64,000 nt of DNA from contig NZ_VFPD01000001.1 in assembly GCF_006716485.1 (NCBI RefSeq), positions 649,806-713,805 of the forward strand. Direction: 5' to 3'. Positions 54,101 through 62,118 of the stretch are shown in pieces (positions within the stretch are counted from its first letter, which is position 1; every line of letters starts with the position of its first letter). The DNA is from Chryseobacterium aquifrigidense. GTDB lineage: Bacteria > Bacteroidota > Bacteroidia > Flavobacteriales > Weeksellaceae. The position numbers were made by a program, and so were the translations under genes. Below the pieces are notes generated by a model. The model made no database searches and was not told the DNA's origin. It saw nothing but the letters and a program-made list of their open reading frames with translations.

Positions 54101-54739
54101 ATGAAACACGAACAATACAGTAAAACAATGAATGTAGCATTTTTAGTCTATGATCAGGTGGAAGTACTTGATTTAAACGGTCCTCTGGATGTTTTTGTTA
54201 AAGCAAATGTCATCCAGCCCGACAGCTATAATTGCTTTACGGTCGGAAAAACAAAAGAACCCATATACACGGAAGCCAATACGATGGCTGTTATTCCGAC
54301 CTATGACTTGCAGACGTGTCCAAAGCCGGATATGATTGTCATTCCCGGAGCAAACCCGGACCATATTATGAAATATATTCAGGATAAGGATTTTCAGGAA
54401 ACGGTGGTGAAATGGATTAAAAATCATTATGATACCGGAACAGTTGTGTTTACGATATGTACAGGAAGCATGCTGTTATCCGGAACGGGGATACTTGCTG
54501 GCCACAATATCACAACTCATAATATGCTGCTGGATGCTTTAGAACAATATAATCCGACAGCCACTGTTCTCCGGAATGTACGTTATGTTGATCAGGAACG
54601 GCTGATTACTACTGCTGGAATTACAGCCGGAATTGATGCTGCTCTCTATCTTATTGGAAAACATCTGGGGCAGGAAACTGTTGATACCATCGTAAAGATT
54701 TTTGAATATCAGAATAGTAAAACTGATGTTCCGCAATAG
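54101..54739 (+). CDS. DJ-1/PfpI-family protein
   Basis: A 212-residue single-domain protein. Cys120 in VVFTICTGSMLLSGTG is the nucleophile-position cysteine at the elbow, and Glu21 (VEVLDLNGPLD) fits the partner acid near the start. Relatives include isocyanide hydratases (InhA) and stress proteins. It follows the regulator by 103 bases. Enzymatic role not determinable here. Confidence 0.87.
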   Translation: MKHEQYSKTMNVAFLVYDQVEVLDLNGPLDVFVKANVIQPDSYNCFTVGKTKEPIYTEANTMAVIPTYDLQTCPKPDMIVIPGANPDHIMKYIQDKDFQETVVKWIKNHYDTGTVVFTICTGSMLLSGTGILAGHNITTHNMLLDALEQYNPTATVLRNVRYVDQERLITTAGITAGIDAALYLIGKHLGQETVDTIVKIFEYQNSKTDVPQ

Positions 54740-54806
54740 AAATAAAATAGTTTGATTTAAAAATTTCGCAGGCTTTTACAGTTGGCGATTTTTTTTTGAA
54801 TAATAA

Positions 54807-55310
54807 CTAATGACGAAAGCTGAAAAGTTTAATACATAGAGGAATAAGGCCTATTGAAATGGCAATATAAATAGCAACCCGAACATAATTAAGTGTTTTC
54901 CAAAAAGATATTCTCATTAAAATTTCTTGTGGAACAGAAGGATTGGCTGCCAGGTTCTGAAACTGTATGATGTTCGGAGCAAAAAATGTTAATGTCCACA
55001 CCCTGACAGCCGTGTGAATAATAAACAAAATTAAAAGCCAGTTCCTTACCGGATCTATTTTCCAGCAAAAAATAACTGCAAGAATAAAGGCAATTTCATG
55101 CAAAGAATGAAGAATGATCCAAAAATACTTCAGACTTACTCCATTTCCGTCCTGAAGCAGCTTAAACGTAAAGGGTGGGGAAGAGGCCCATTTGGGTACA
55201 AATATGAGGGTTTCGAAGATCTGCGCTCCATTCATAAGAAAATAAAGCAATGTGGTAATGCAGAGCCATATTTCTGCACGTGTTACATAAGTAGCTGTTA
55301 AACTTTCCAT
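54807..55310 (-). CDS. four-segment membrane protein in a MarR operon, unknown
   Basis: A 167-residue protein with four hydrophobic segments (near 12-36, 63-83, 90-110 and 140-160). Polar residues occur in the loops (APNIIQFQNLAAN). No family recognised. It starts 14 bases after the MarR gene on the same strand, so both probably form an operon controlled by the palindrome at 55801. Confidence 0.75.
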   Translation of the reverse strand: MESLTATYVTRAEIWLCITTLLYFLMNGAQIFETLIFVPKWASSPPFTFKLLQDGNGVSLKYFWIILHSLHEIAFILAVIFCWKIDPVRNWLLILFIIHTAVRVWTLTFFAPNIIQFQNLAANPSVPQEILMRISFWKTLNYVRVAIYIAISIGLIPLCIKLFSFRH

Positions 55311-55324
55311 GATCTTGTATTGGT

Positions 55325-55780
55325 TTACGGGTTATTTAAATGATCTGCTGTTTCTTTCATAAGAACGGTAGCTTCCCTGAAATACCGTTCAATAGTTTCT
55401 ATTTCCTTTTTGGAAAAACCGGAAATAAGTGCCAGAGTGTTTTGCTGCAGTTCTTCAAAAACAGGACCGAGTAATTTCATACTGTTTTCCACATTCGGGA
55501 TGATTATTACTTTTCTGCGGTCTTCTTTAATAAACTGTCTTTTAATAAGTTCTTTCTTTTCCAAACGGTCAATTAAGCCTGTGACAGCCCCGGTAGTAAG
55601 GCCTGTCAGTTTAGATATTTCACCAGCGGTAATGGATTCATACTTCAGAATAAGCCCGAGGTATTTATGATCAGTACTGGAAAGTCCTGCTTTTCTTGCT
55701 ATGGCTTCGTGCATGAAGATTGATGCGTCAGAATAGGCTCTGCTGGTTTCGCGAAAATTTTGAATATTATCTTTAGTCAT
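55325..55780 (-). CDS. MarR-family transcriptional regulator
   Basis: A 151-residue winged-helix regulator: 'ITAGEISKLTGLTTGAVTGL' is the helix pair that reads DNA, and 'RQFIKEDRRKVIIIP' the wing. MarR proteins sense phenolics, drugs or oxidants. It is the first gene of an operon with the membrane protein gene at 54807, and a strong inverted repeat lies 20 bases upstream of its ATG. Confidence 0.92.
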   Translation of the reverse strand: MTKDNIQNFRETSRAYSDASIFMHEAIARKAGLSSTDHKYLGLILKYESITAGEISKLTGLTTGAVTGLIDRLEKKELIKRQFIKEDRRKVIIIPNVENSMKLLGPVFEELQQNTLALISGFSKKEIETIERYFREATVLMKETADHLNNP

Positions 55781-55800
55781 TAATTTAATTATTTTCTAAT

Positions 55801-55819
55801 TATCTTAGTTACTAAGATA
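55801..55819. promoter_or_regulatory. MarR operator
   Basis: TATCTTAGT and ACTAAGATA are perfect nine-base arms around a single T, placed between the MarR start codon and the upstream region. Strong candidate site for autoregulation. Confidence 0.7.
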
Positions 55820-55988
55820 TATATTGTTTTTGATGTGACCAAACAATTTTTGATGCTAAAAAACTAATATATTCTGAAACTCTTATTAATCCTGTAATTT
55901 CATTGATGAAAATATGAAGCGTAATTAATTTATAAACAGATGTTTGACTTTTTTGCTGTGAATTTTATTATAAAAAAGCTTGGGAAAA

Positions 55989-56019
55989 TTTGGATTTAAA
56001 GAGGGTTTTCCTATCTTTG
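55989..56019 (+). promoter_or_regulatory. promoter of first tRNA-Lys gene
   Basis: TTTG (55989-55992), exactly 19 bases, TATCTTTG (56012-56019). Confidence 0.82.
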
Positions 56020-56136
56020 CAGTCCCTTAAACAAAGGGATTTACTTAAAAAAGTAAGTGGCCGACTCGGTAGCTCAGCTGGTAGAGCAATACACTTTTAA
56101 TGTATGGGTCCTGGGTTCGAATCCCAGCCGGGTCAC
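56011..56136 (+). repeat. first copy of the promoter-tRNA-Lys repeat unit
   Basis: About 126 bases, from the -7 box to the tRNA end, recur at 56328-56453 with only a few changes. The leader holds TCCCTTAAACAAAGGGA, a hairpin-forming stretch. Confidence 0.85.
56063..56135 (+). tRNA. tRNA-Lys (anticodon TTT), copy 1
   Basis: A 73-base cloverleaf. Acceptor arms GACTCGG and CCGGGTC pair with one G-T; discriminator A. Anticodon loop CTTTTAA gives TTT. D arm AGCTCAGCTGGTAGAGC and T arm with GGTTCGAATCC are standard. Confidence 0.96.
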
Positions 56137-56305
56137 AGGTAAAATGGAGTACTCAATTGAGCTGTCCATTTTTAAATTAAGATTAGAGTTCTTGTTCATG
56201 TATAGTATTTCAGTTTCAAAATAGCAGACCTGCTGAAGAGTATAAATTTTTATCTCTGATTTTGTAAAGGTTAACATATTTTGATCAACAAAATATCTGG
56301 AAAGT

Positions 56306-56336
56306 ATTGTGAATAAAGAAAAAGTTTCTATCTTTG
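56306..56336 (+). promoter_or_regulatory. promoter of second tRNA-Lys gene
   Basis: ATTG (56306-56309), exactly 19 bases, TATCTTTG (56329-56336). The -7 box is shared with copy 1, while the -33 surroundings differ. Confidence 0.82.
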
Positions 56337-56453
56337 CAGTCCCTTAAACAAAGGGATTTACTTAAAAAAGTAACTGACCGACTCGGTAGCTCAGCTGGTA
56401 GAGCAATACACTTTTAATGTATGGGTCCTGGGTTCGAATCCCAGCCGGGTCAC
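56328..56453 (+). repeat. second copy of the promoter-tRNA-Lys repeat unit
   Basis: Matches 56011-56136, offset 317 bases. Differences lie in the last bases of the leader; the tRNA part is identical. Confidence 0.85.
56380..56452 (+). tRNA. tRNA-Lys (anticodon TTT), copy 2
   Basis: Identical in all 73 bases to copy 1. It has its own promoter, so it is not simply the second gene of one transcript. Confidence 0.96.
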
Positions 56454-56503
56454 TATTTTCAAGATGCGAAAATAAAAGTTTTCAGAAAAGCATCAAAAAA
56501 TGT

Positions 56504-56538
56504 AAAACCCCTGCAAATCATTGATTTGCAGGGGTTTT
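56504..56538. terminator. terminator after the tRNA-Lys pair
   Basis: Seventeen-base arms AAAACCCCTGCAAATCA and TGATTTGCAGGGGTTTT around a single T; strong on both strands. Confidence 0.82.
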
Positions 56539-56746
56539 ATTTATAGCAGCTGCTATAGTTTTCAAAAACATTCTAAAATTTTGAGACGGGTCAGTTGTAG
56601 ATTCTGAGTAATCGACTCACTTGAACAGATTATTATGATCAGGTTGTTAAGATTTTATACTTTGATCTCACATTTCTATTCTTATGATCTTTAGAATTAT
56701 TTTTTCTGTACTTTTTCTAATTGTGGTTAAAATTCAGAAAAATTCT

Positions 56747-56908
56747 TTATTTTTCATTTTTCGGTTTAAAGTTTCTCCCAGCCCCTTGCCGCAGAAATGT
56801 AATTTTTCCTTGTACTTTTTTCGCTTGTTCAAGCACTTCTAATGCTTTTGTCCGCTCGTTCATTTTACCAGCGTGTGTTATATTGTCCTGACGTTCATTT
56901 TTTTTCAT
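56747..56908 (-). CDS. small basic protein, unknown
   Basis: A 53-residue frame running from ATG 56908 to TAA at 56747. The protein is rich in Lys, Glu and Gln with a likely amphipathic helix ('MNERTKALEVLEQAKKVQGK') and a basic tail (RQGAGRNFKPKNEK). No family recognised. GC content is higher than that of the surrounding noncoding DNA, and codon choice looks normal, which supports coding. Confidence 0.5.
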   Translation of the reverse strand: MKKNERQDNITHAGKMNERTKALEVLEQAKKVQGKITFLRQGAGRNFKPKNEK

Positions 56909-57213
56909 ACTATCAATATAGTGAATTTATTTGAGAAAAACAAATGCTGATTGTTAGATTAATAAGAAATTAATATAAAAAGCCTTGAGAAGAAGCAGTA
57001 TAACTAAGTTTCTTGAGATCCGATGCGATCACAATTTTTTGTTGGCAAAAGAATTTTCAGAAGGAATTCCTCTGTAATGCCTCAACTATTGTTGAATATA
57101 TGGCCCATAAAGTTTGTTTTTTTGATTGTATAATAATTACTAGTTTTGAATGCTGGATTTGATGGTAATCCATAGATGGCTAAAAAGAAAATAAAAGAGC
57201 AAAAGAGTGCGAA
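56909..57213. other. intergenic region, nothing recognised
   Basis: About 305 AT-rich bases upstream of the Crp gene. No promoter with both boxes, RNA or repeat was recognised. Confidence 0.4.
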
Positions 57214-57801
57214 ATGACTAATGTATTTGAAAATTATCTATCCTCAACAGGAGGGCTGTTAGCTGATGAAATTAACTTATCTGCGCAGTTCTTCAAACCG
57301 CTTAACTTAAAAAAAGGTGATTTTTTTATTCGCGAAGGCGAAATTTGCCGTCATATTGGATTTATCGTCAGTGGTGCTGTAAAAGCATATGCCATCGATG
57401 ACGAAGGAAAGGAAAATATAACCTGCTTCAAATTTGAAAATGAATTTGTCACTTCGTTTCCCGAGTTTATGATGCAGGAAAAATCCAGAAGAAGTATCAG
57501 AACAGTAGAAGATAGTGTAATCTATAGGATAAGCTACCCGGACTATCAGCACCTGCTTGGTCAGGTGACCGCTCTGAACCGAGTTATAAAATCAGTAATG
57601 GAGCAGGAGTATAACCAAAAGGAACTCTATATGCTGAATTACAATAACAGGTCTGCTGTGGATAAATACCGTCATGTCTTATCTCATGAACCGATGCTTG
57701 TTCAGCGCATAGCAACGCAGGATCTGGCATCGTACCTGGGCATCACGCAGCGATCACTTACACGGGTGAAAGGACAAATACATAAACCTAATGTGTTATA
57801 G
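57214..57801 (+). CDS. Crp/Fnr-family transcriptional regulator
   Basis: A 195-residue regulator. The beta-barrel sensor covers about 15-115 ('LKKGDFFIREGEICRHIGFI') and the C-terminal helix-turn-helix is 'IATQDLASYLGITQRSLTRV'. No FNR-type cysteine cluster. The metallo-hydrolase gene follows 54 bases downstream with the inverted repeat AGGACAAATGTCCT in the gap, so this protein probably controls it. Ligand unknown. Confidence 0.9.
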   Translation: MTNVFENYLSSTGGLLADEINLSAQFFKPLNLKKGDFFIREGEICRHIGFIVSGAVKAYAIDDEGKENITCFKFENEFVTSFPEFMMQEKSRRSIRTVEDSVIYRISYPDYQHLLGQVTALNRVIKSVMEQEYNQKELYMLNYNNRSAVDKYRHVLSHEPMLVQRIATQDLASYLGITQRSLTRVKGQIHKPNVL

Positions 57802-57813
57802 GACAAATGTCCT
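57800..57813. promoter_or_regulatory. candidate Crp/Fnr operator
   Basis: AGGAC, four bases, GTCCT: an inverted repeat 22 bases upstream of the -7 box of the hydrolase gene and overlapping the Crp stop codon by two bases. Confidence 0.5.
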
Positions 57814-57835
57814 TATGTCATTCTGATCAGCAATG

Positions 57836-57843
57836 TAGATTTG
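57836..57843 (+). promoter_or_regulatory. -7 box of the metallo-hydrolase gene
   Basis: TAGATTTG matches TAnnTTTG, 12 bases before ATG 57856; the weak -33 fits an activated promoter. Confidence 0.55.
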
Positions 57844-57855
57844 CATAAAAAAATT

Positions 57856-58533
57856 ATGCTACATCCAATTGCTCCTGAAGTATTCCACATTCCACTGATG
57901 CCGCGAAACAGTATCAACTGCTATATTATTGAAGGAACATTAGTAGACTCTGGAATACGAAGTTCGTATGAAACTATAAAAAAAGTCCTTCAGAAAATCC
58001 CTGTTGATCAACATGTACTGACACATGCCCATGCAGACCACCAGGGCTGCAGTGATCAGATATGCGCAGGATTCGGGATACCTCTGCTCTGCCATCCCAA
58101 TGAAGTTTTCAGAACTGAAACAGGTATGGTAACCAACGACTATCCGGCTCCTCAGCATTGGATTGCAAAACTTCAGCAAAAATACTGGGCAGGGCAGGGA
58201 CATAAAGTAGAACAGACAATTGCTGAAAACGATAAGATCGGAAATTTTCAGGTAATAGAAACACCCGGACATTCAGGAGGTCATATTTCTTTGTTCCGTG
58301 AGCAGGACGGGGTACTTATCATTGGGGATGCAGCTACAAATATGAACCTTCTTACAACAGTGCCAGGGCTTCGGCTTCCTCCGAATATGTTCACCACAGA
58401 TCAGCAGCGAAATATTGCATCGCTTCAGAAATTGGCAGAGTTGAATCCGGCTGTTATCTGCTTTGGGCATGGACCGGTCTTACGAAATACAGACCGCAAG
58501 TTTGAGAAATTTGTACAGAGTCTAAAAAAATGA
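57856..58533 (+). CDS. metallo-beta-lactamase-fold hydrolase
   Basis: A 225-residue cytoplasmic hydrolase. The metal motif is THAHADHQG (His57, His59, Asp61, His62); later ligands are His in ETPGHSGGHIS and Asp in LIIGDAATN and a final His in CFGHGPV. The substrate group (glyoxalase II, lactonase and others) cannot be told apart. ATG 57856 was chosen: the frame upstream opens only with TTG inside the promoter. Confidence 0.88.
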   Translation: MLHPIAPEVFHIPLMPRNSINCYIIEGTLVDSGIRSSYETIKKVLQKIPVDQHVLTHAHADHQGCSDQICAGFGIPLLCHPNEVFRTETGMVTNDYPAPQHWIAKLQQKYWAGQGHKVEQTIAENDKIGNFQVIETPGHSGGHISLFREQDGVLIIGDAATNMNLLTTVPGLRLPPNMFTTDQQRNIASLQKLAELNPAVICFGHGPVLRNTDRKFEKFVQSLKK

Positions 58534-58548
58534 TCAGAATTAAGCGGT

Positions 58549-59415
58549 TTAAAGGAAACCGTTTAATTTTTCTACCACATTCCCCCAGAGCTTGTCTTTC
58601 ATATTTTTTTTAAAAAACCCGAAATGATCAATTTTTTTCAATCCTAATTCCGAAGGAATTAATTTTGTAAAGGTGATACCTTTTTTACTGTCAATATGCT
58701 GCCAGTACGTTTCTGTATTTTTCTGGCTTGAAATGGTATCATCTGTAGTCCAGAATAAATGGATAGGGAATGCATAATTCTTGAAATGCCCTATAGGGAC
58801 ACTTGTACCATAAAACTGGGCATCGAAAAAATAATCTTTCTTTTCAAGCCAGGTACGCCATTCAAACACTACATTCCTGGGAAGATTTTCCATTAATCCA
58901 AAGGTTTTGGCTTTCACATAGCCTATCATGAAAACACTTACTGGTGCAAAAATGTAAAAGTAAAAATACGCCTTCATTCTGTAGGAAAGAGGCATATTCA
59001 TGTAATAGCCTGCTGATACAGCAAAATTGATCATTCCTTTTACATTGTCCAGGTTTTTCATAAATCCTATTTGCTGTCCGCCCGCACTGTGACCCACAAT
59101 CATAAATGGAAGATCAGGAAATCTGTTATTGAGAAAATCTTTGATGGCGGGCATATCTTTTACCCCATAATCTGAAAAGGTAAAATTACAGGATTTCAGG
59201 TTTCCGGAAAAAGAATCTCCGCTTCCCCGGTAATCCCAAAGACAGCACAGAAAATCATTTTCAGCGAGATAGGTAAGGAAAGACAAATAAAATTCTTTTC
59301 TTGTTCCTGTGCCACAGTTAAACTGAATGACGGCTTTGGGATGATCCGGAATAAGTAGAATACCTTTAAGCTGTATACCGTCTTCACATACTGTTTCAAA
59401 ATTTTCCGTTTTCAT
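58549..59415 (-). CDS. alpha/beta hydrolase, serine aminopeptidase-like
   Basis: A 288-residue hydrolase. The nucleophile elbow is VGHSAGGQQ (Ser110), the acid is probably the Asp of FWTTDDTIS and the His that of IDHFGFF. 'LWDYRGSGDSFSGN' near 59-72 is typical of the lysophospholipase/S33-like group. No signal peptide; a hydrophobic stretch near 145-160 could touch the membrane. The hairpin at its stop codon is weak. Confidence 0.83.
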   Translation of the reverse strand: MKTENFETVCEDGIQLKGILLIPDHPKAVIQFNCGTGTRKEFYLSFLTYLAENDFLCCLWDYRGSGDSFSGNLKSCNFTFSDYGVKDMPAIKDFLNNRFPDLPFMIVGHSAGGQQIGFMKNLDNVKGMINFAVSAGYYMNMPLSYRMKAYFYFYIFAPVSVFMIGYVKAKTFGLMENLPRNVVFEWRTWLEKKDYFFDAQFYGTSVPIGHFKNYAFPIHLFWTTDDTISSQKNTETYWQHIDSKKGITFTKLIPSELGLKKIDHFGFFKKNMKDKLWGNVVEKLNGFL

Positions 59416-59562
59416 GTTTTGATTTAACTTAAAATTAATGATACATTGTATATAGCTGTATCCTTTCTCTCCGTTAAATTTAGCAAATACCCTAATTCTA
59501 TTATAATATTTAACTATGCAATACTAGGTTTCTGTATCCGTAGTTTGATTGTTATTCAATTT

Positions 59563-60069
59563 TTATTCAGGCATATATTTCATTATAATACAATGGCTGA
59601 AATCCTGGACAGAGGTATTTTCTACTTCCAAAAATCCTGTCTTTCTGTATAAATGATAAGCTTTGTCATTTCCGGGTGCAACTTCCAAAAGAATTTCAAT
59701 ACCATTGAATTGTCTGCCCGCTTCATGAATAACAGCTTCAAGCAATCCCTGACCAATGTTCTTGCCCTGAAACTCTCTTTTGACATACATTTGATAAATC
59801 GTACCCGAGTTTTTGTCACTTTTAATAAAAGTACATATGCCTATAAGCATATCAGCAGCATATGCACCTAATACAAACCTTCCAACAGTCTGTTCTTCAA
59901 TATCGCTTTCCAGCTGAAATTTTTCAGTTTTCAGTGCTTCATGATAATTGGCCCCAAATGATTCAGGGAACTGTTTCAGACTTTCCAGACGGATTGTGCG
60001 GTATGCTTTACTTTCTTCGGGGATAAGTTTTCGATAGCTGATCGTATTCATGCTCATCAGATTTTTCAT
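59563..60069 (-). CDS. GNAT-family N-acetyltransferase
   Basis: A 168-residue acetyltransferase. 'ITCTFIKSDKNSG'-type strand 4 is followed by 'MYVKREFQGKNIGQGLLEAV', the acetyl-CoA loop, and 'AYHLYRKTGFLEVE' the last motif. Small single-domain GNATs modify antibiotics, amino acids or proteins; the substrate is not known. Three in-frame ATGs (60069, 60057, 60051) are possible starts. Confidence 0.88.
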   Translation of the reverse strand: MKNLMSMNTISYRKLIPEESKAYRTIRLESLKQFPESFGANYHEALKTEKFQLESDIEEQTVGRFVLGAYAADMLIGICTFIKSDKNSGTIYQMYVKREFQGKNIGQGLLEAVIHEAGRQFNGIEILLEVAPGNDKAYHLYRKTGFLEVENTSVQDFSHCIIMKYMPE

Positions 60070-60455
60070 TTACATCAATATACAAATATCAGGATAATTT
60101 TGTCTGACAATGGAATTTTAAATAATTCATTAAAATTTTAAAACGGTCACATCAATTTGTAACAATTTTCATTTGCGATAGTCTTATTATAAACAAAATA
60201 TAATATTTTGATCAGAAAGCTGTTAAAAGCAGTCTGTTAATTTTAAAAGTCTTTGTTTAAAAGAGGTTTTACATAATTTATTTCAATGTTACATTTTTGC
60301 GAAATAATCCGTTTATTTCACAATGAACATGATAAATTATGTATATTTATAACACTCATTGGGGAATAATATTGAAATAACGGTAGAAAATTATAAGCTT
60401 ATTTACAAATAAGTGAATAGGTAGATATGTAGATATATAGGGAAAAGTGGTGGTG
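60070..60455. other. intergenic region between divergent genes
   Basis: About 385 AT-rich bases. Near -7 boxes such as GATATTTG (minus) and TATATTTA (plus) are one base off. Nothing else was recognised. Confidence 0.4.
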
Positions 60456-61949
60456 ATGGGAAAAACTGACTTAATCATTTTTAAAAATATAAAAACACAC
60501 TCAAAAGGTATAAAGAAAATAATAGCCTTTACAATCTGCATGGGGTTATCTCTTGTTATGTTTTCTTGCCGCAGGGAATCTCAAAATACAGATCAAGAAA
60601 ACTTTGATGTATCTCTATTGACGGAAAGTTCAGAGCTTCAGCTGTCCGGTGAATATGAAGCTTTTGTTAAGCTTAATAAAGAATATCTGAAGAAAGCCGC
60701 CAAAATGAGGTATACAGGAGGAAAAGGTCTGTGCTATTTGAATATGGCAGGGGTCAATGTTTCCGCAGGGAATTATGAAAAAGCCCGGTTTTTTTTCAAT
60801 AAAGCAGAAAAAGATCTGTTCAATTCTGAAAATGCTTACCATAAAGCAGTTTTTTATGATAATTACAGTCTGTATTATTCTCACCTTAAACTCAATGATA
60901 AGGCCATAGCATGTAATAACAAAGCTTCTTATTATCTTAAACAGGCAAAAAAAACAAAACTTACCCAAAAACTTCTGCCAAGACTTTATGTAAACAAAGG
61001 AATTTACTATGCATGGAAAGGATGGTATGGAACTTCTTTAAAATGTTTTACAAAAGCAAATATGCTTGAAAATTCAGCTTATACCAATTGTATGGTGGCA
61101 CAATATTATCTGTTCACCCATAAACCTGATTCTGCAGGGATATACATTGCCAGGGCAGATGAAAAAATGGTCAGCCAGAAAACAACGGATGTGGAATCTC
61201 TTTGGGTGTATTATACAATGGGATATTACTATAATGAAATTGATAATAGTGAACAGGCTGAAAAAGCACTTAAAAAAGCACTGGAAATCAATATTAAGAC
61301 AAGACGGACCTATTCTTCTCATATCAAAGAAGTCTACAAAGCACTCGCAGAATTATACAAGAAAAAAAATGATGGCGGTAAGGCCTATTTTTATCTGAAG
61401 AAATATATGGAAGAGGAAGGCAGATTTGATGCGGAACGCTTTGCTGTCATGAATAAAGCTACTGAAGATTTTATTTCAGAAATGAAACAGGAATCAGACT
61501 GGCATAAAAATGATCTTCCGTTATTTATTGCATTGTCTATCACCTTACTTACTGTTTCAGGTGTATATGTCCGGAAGATAATTAATCGGTTACAAAAGAA
61601 GAAAAACACTTTAAAAGAGCAAACTGATACATTGAAAAACCATGTCCGGGTAAAGCAGCGGCAGGAAGTCATTGAGCTTGCTAAAAAGAACGATTCTTCT
61701 TTTCTGCTGAAATTCAAAGAATACTATCCTGAATTTATTAGGTCGCTTCTGGAAATCAATGTGGATCTTGAGAATTCGGAGCTGGCTTTCTGTGCCATGC
61801 TGAAATTACGTTTTTCATCCAAAGAGATTGCAGATTATACTTTTGTACAGCATAAGTCTGTTCAACAGAAAAAATACAGGATCAGAAAAAGACTGAATAT
61901 TCCCGGAGAAACAGATATTTATGACTTTTTCGAAAACTTGGCAGAATAA
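60456..61949 (+). CDS. TPR lipoprotein regulator with C-terminal HTH, copy 1
   Basis: A 497-residue protein. A signal peptide ends in LVMFSC (Cys38), a lipobox. Residues about 60-340 hold helical tetratricopeptide-like repeats (for example CYLNMAGVNVSAGNYEKARF), a membrane segment lies near 354-376, and after a coiled coil the last 70 residues form a LuxR-like helix-turn-helix ('SKEIADYTFVQHKSVQQKKY'). This puts the repeats in the periplasm and the DNA-binding part in the cytoplasm. ATG 60456 was chosen over the GTGs before it. The next gene is a close paralogue. Signal and target unknown. Confidence 0.83.
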   Translation: MGKTDLIIFKNIKTHSKGIKKIIAFTICMGLSLVMFSCRRESQNTDQENFDVSLLTESSELQLSGEYEAFVKLNKEYLKKAAKMRYTGGKGLCYLNMAGVNVSAGNYEKARFFFNKAEKDLFNSENAYHKAVFYDNYSLYYSHLKLNDKAIACNNKASYYLKQAKKTKLTQKLLPRLYVNKGIYYAWKGWYGTSLKCFTKANMLENSAYTNCMVAQYYLFTHKPDSAGIYIARADEKMVSQKTTDVESLWVYYTMGYYYNEIDNSEQAEKALKKALEINIKTRRTYSSHIKEVYKALAELYKKKNDGGKAYFYLKKYMEEEGRFDAERFAVMNKATEDFISEMKQESDWHKNDLPLFIALSITLLTVSGVYVRKIINRLQKKKNTLKEQTDTLKNHVRVKQRQEVIELAKKNDSSFLLKFKEYYPEFIRSLLEINVDLENSELAFCAMLKLRFSSKEIADYTFVQHKSVQQKKYRIRKRLNIPGETDIYDFFENLAE

Positions 61950-62118
61950 AGAATTAGATCACAATAAAAGCAGAAGGATTCTGTTTTATGAAGAGATTTT
62001 ACTGTTGATCTTATCCGAAATAACCATTGAGAATTTATAATGATACAAAATTGTTATCTTAAGAAGATCATTGTTAATCACAAATTTATATAGAGATTTA
62101 GCTTAATCCGAGAAACAT

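Noticed and set aside
56074..56277. 67-codon frame on the minus strand.
   Set aside because: It is the reverse complement of tRNA-Lys copy 1 and its spacer; the end of the peptide (TRLGFEPRTHTLKV) is a well-known antisense-tRNA artefact.
58541..58570. Terminator between the metallo-hydrolase and the alpha/beta hydrolase gene.
   Set aside because: The hairpin is imperfect and overlaps the stop codon of the leftward gene; not strong enough to list as a feature.
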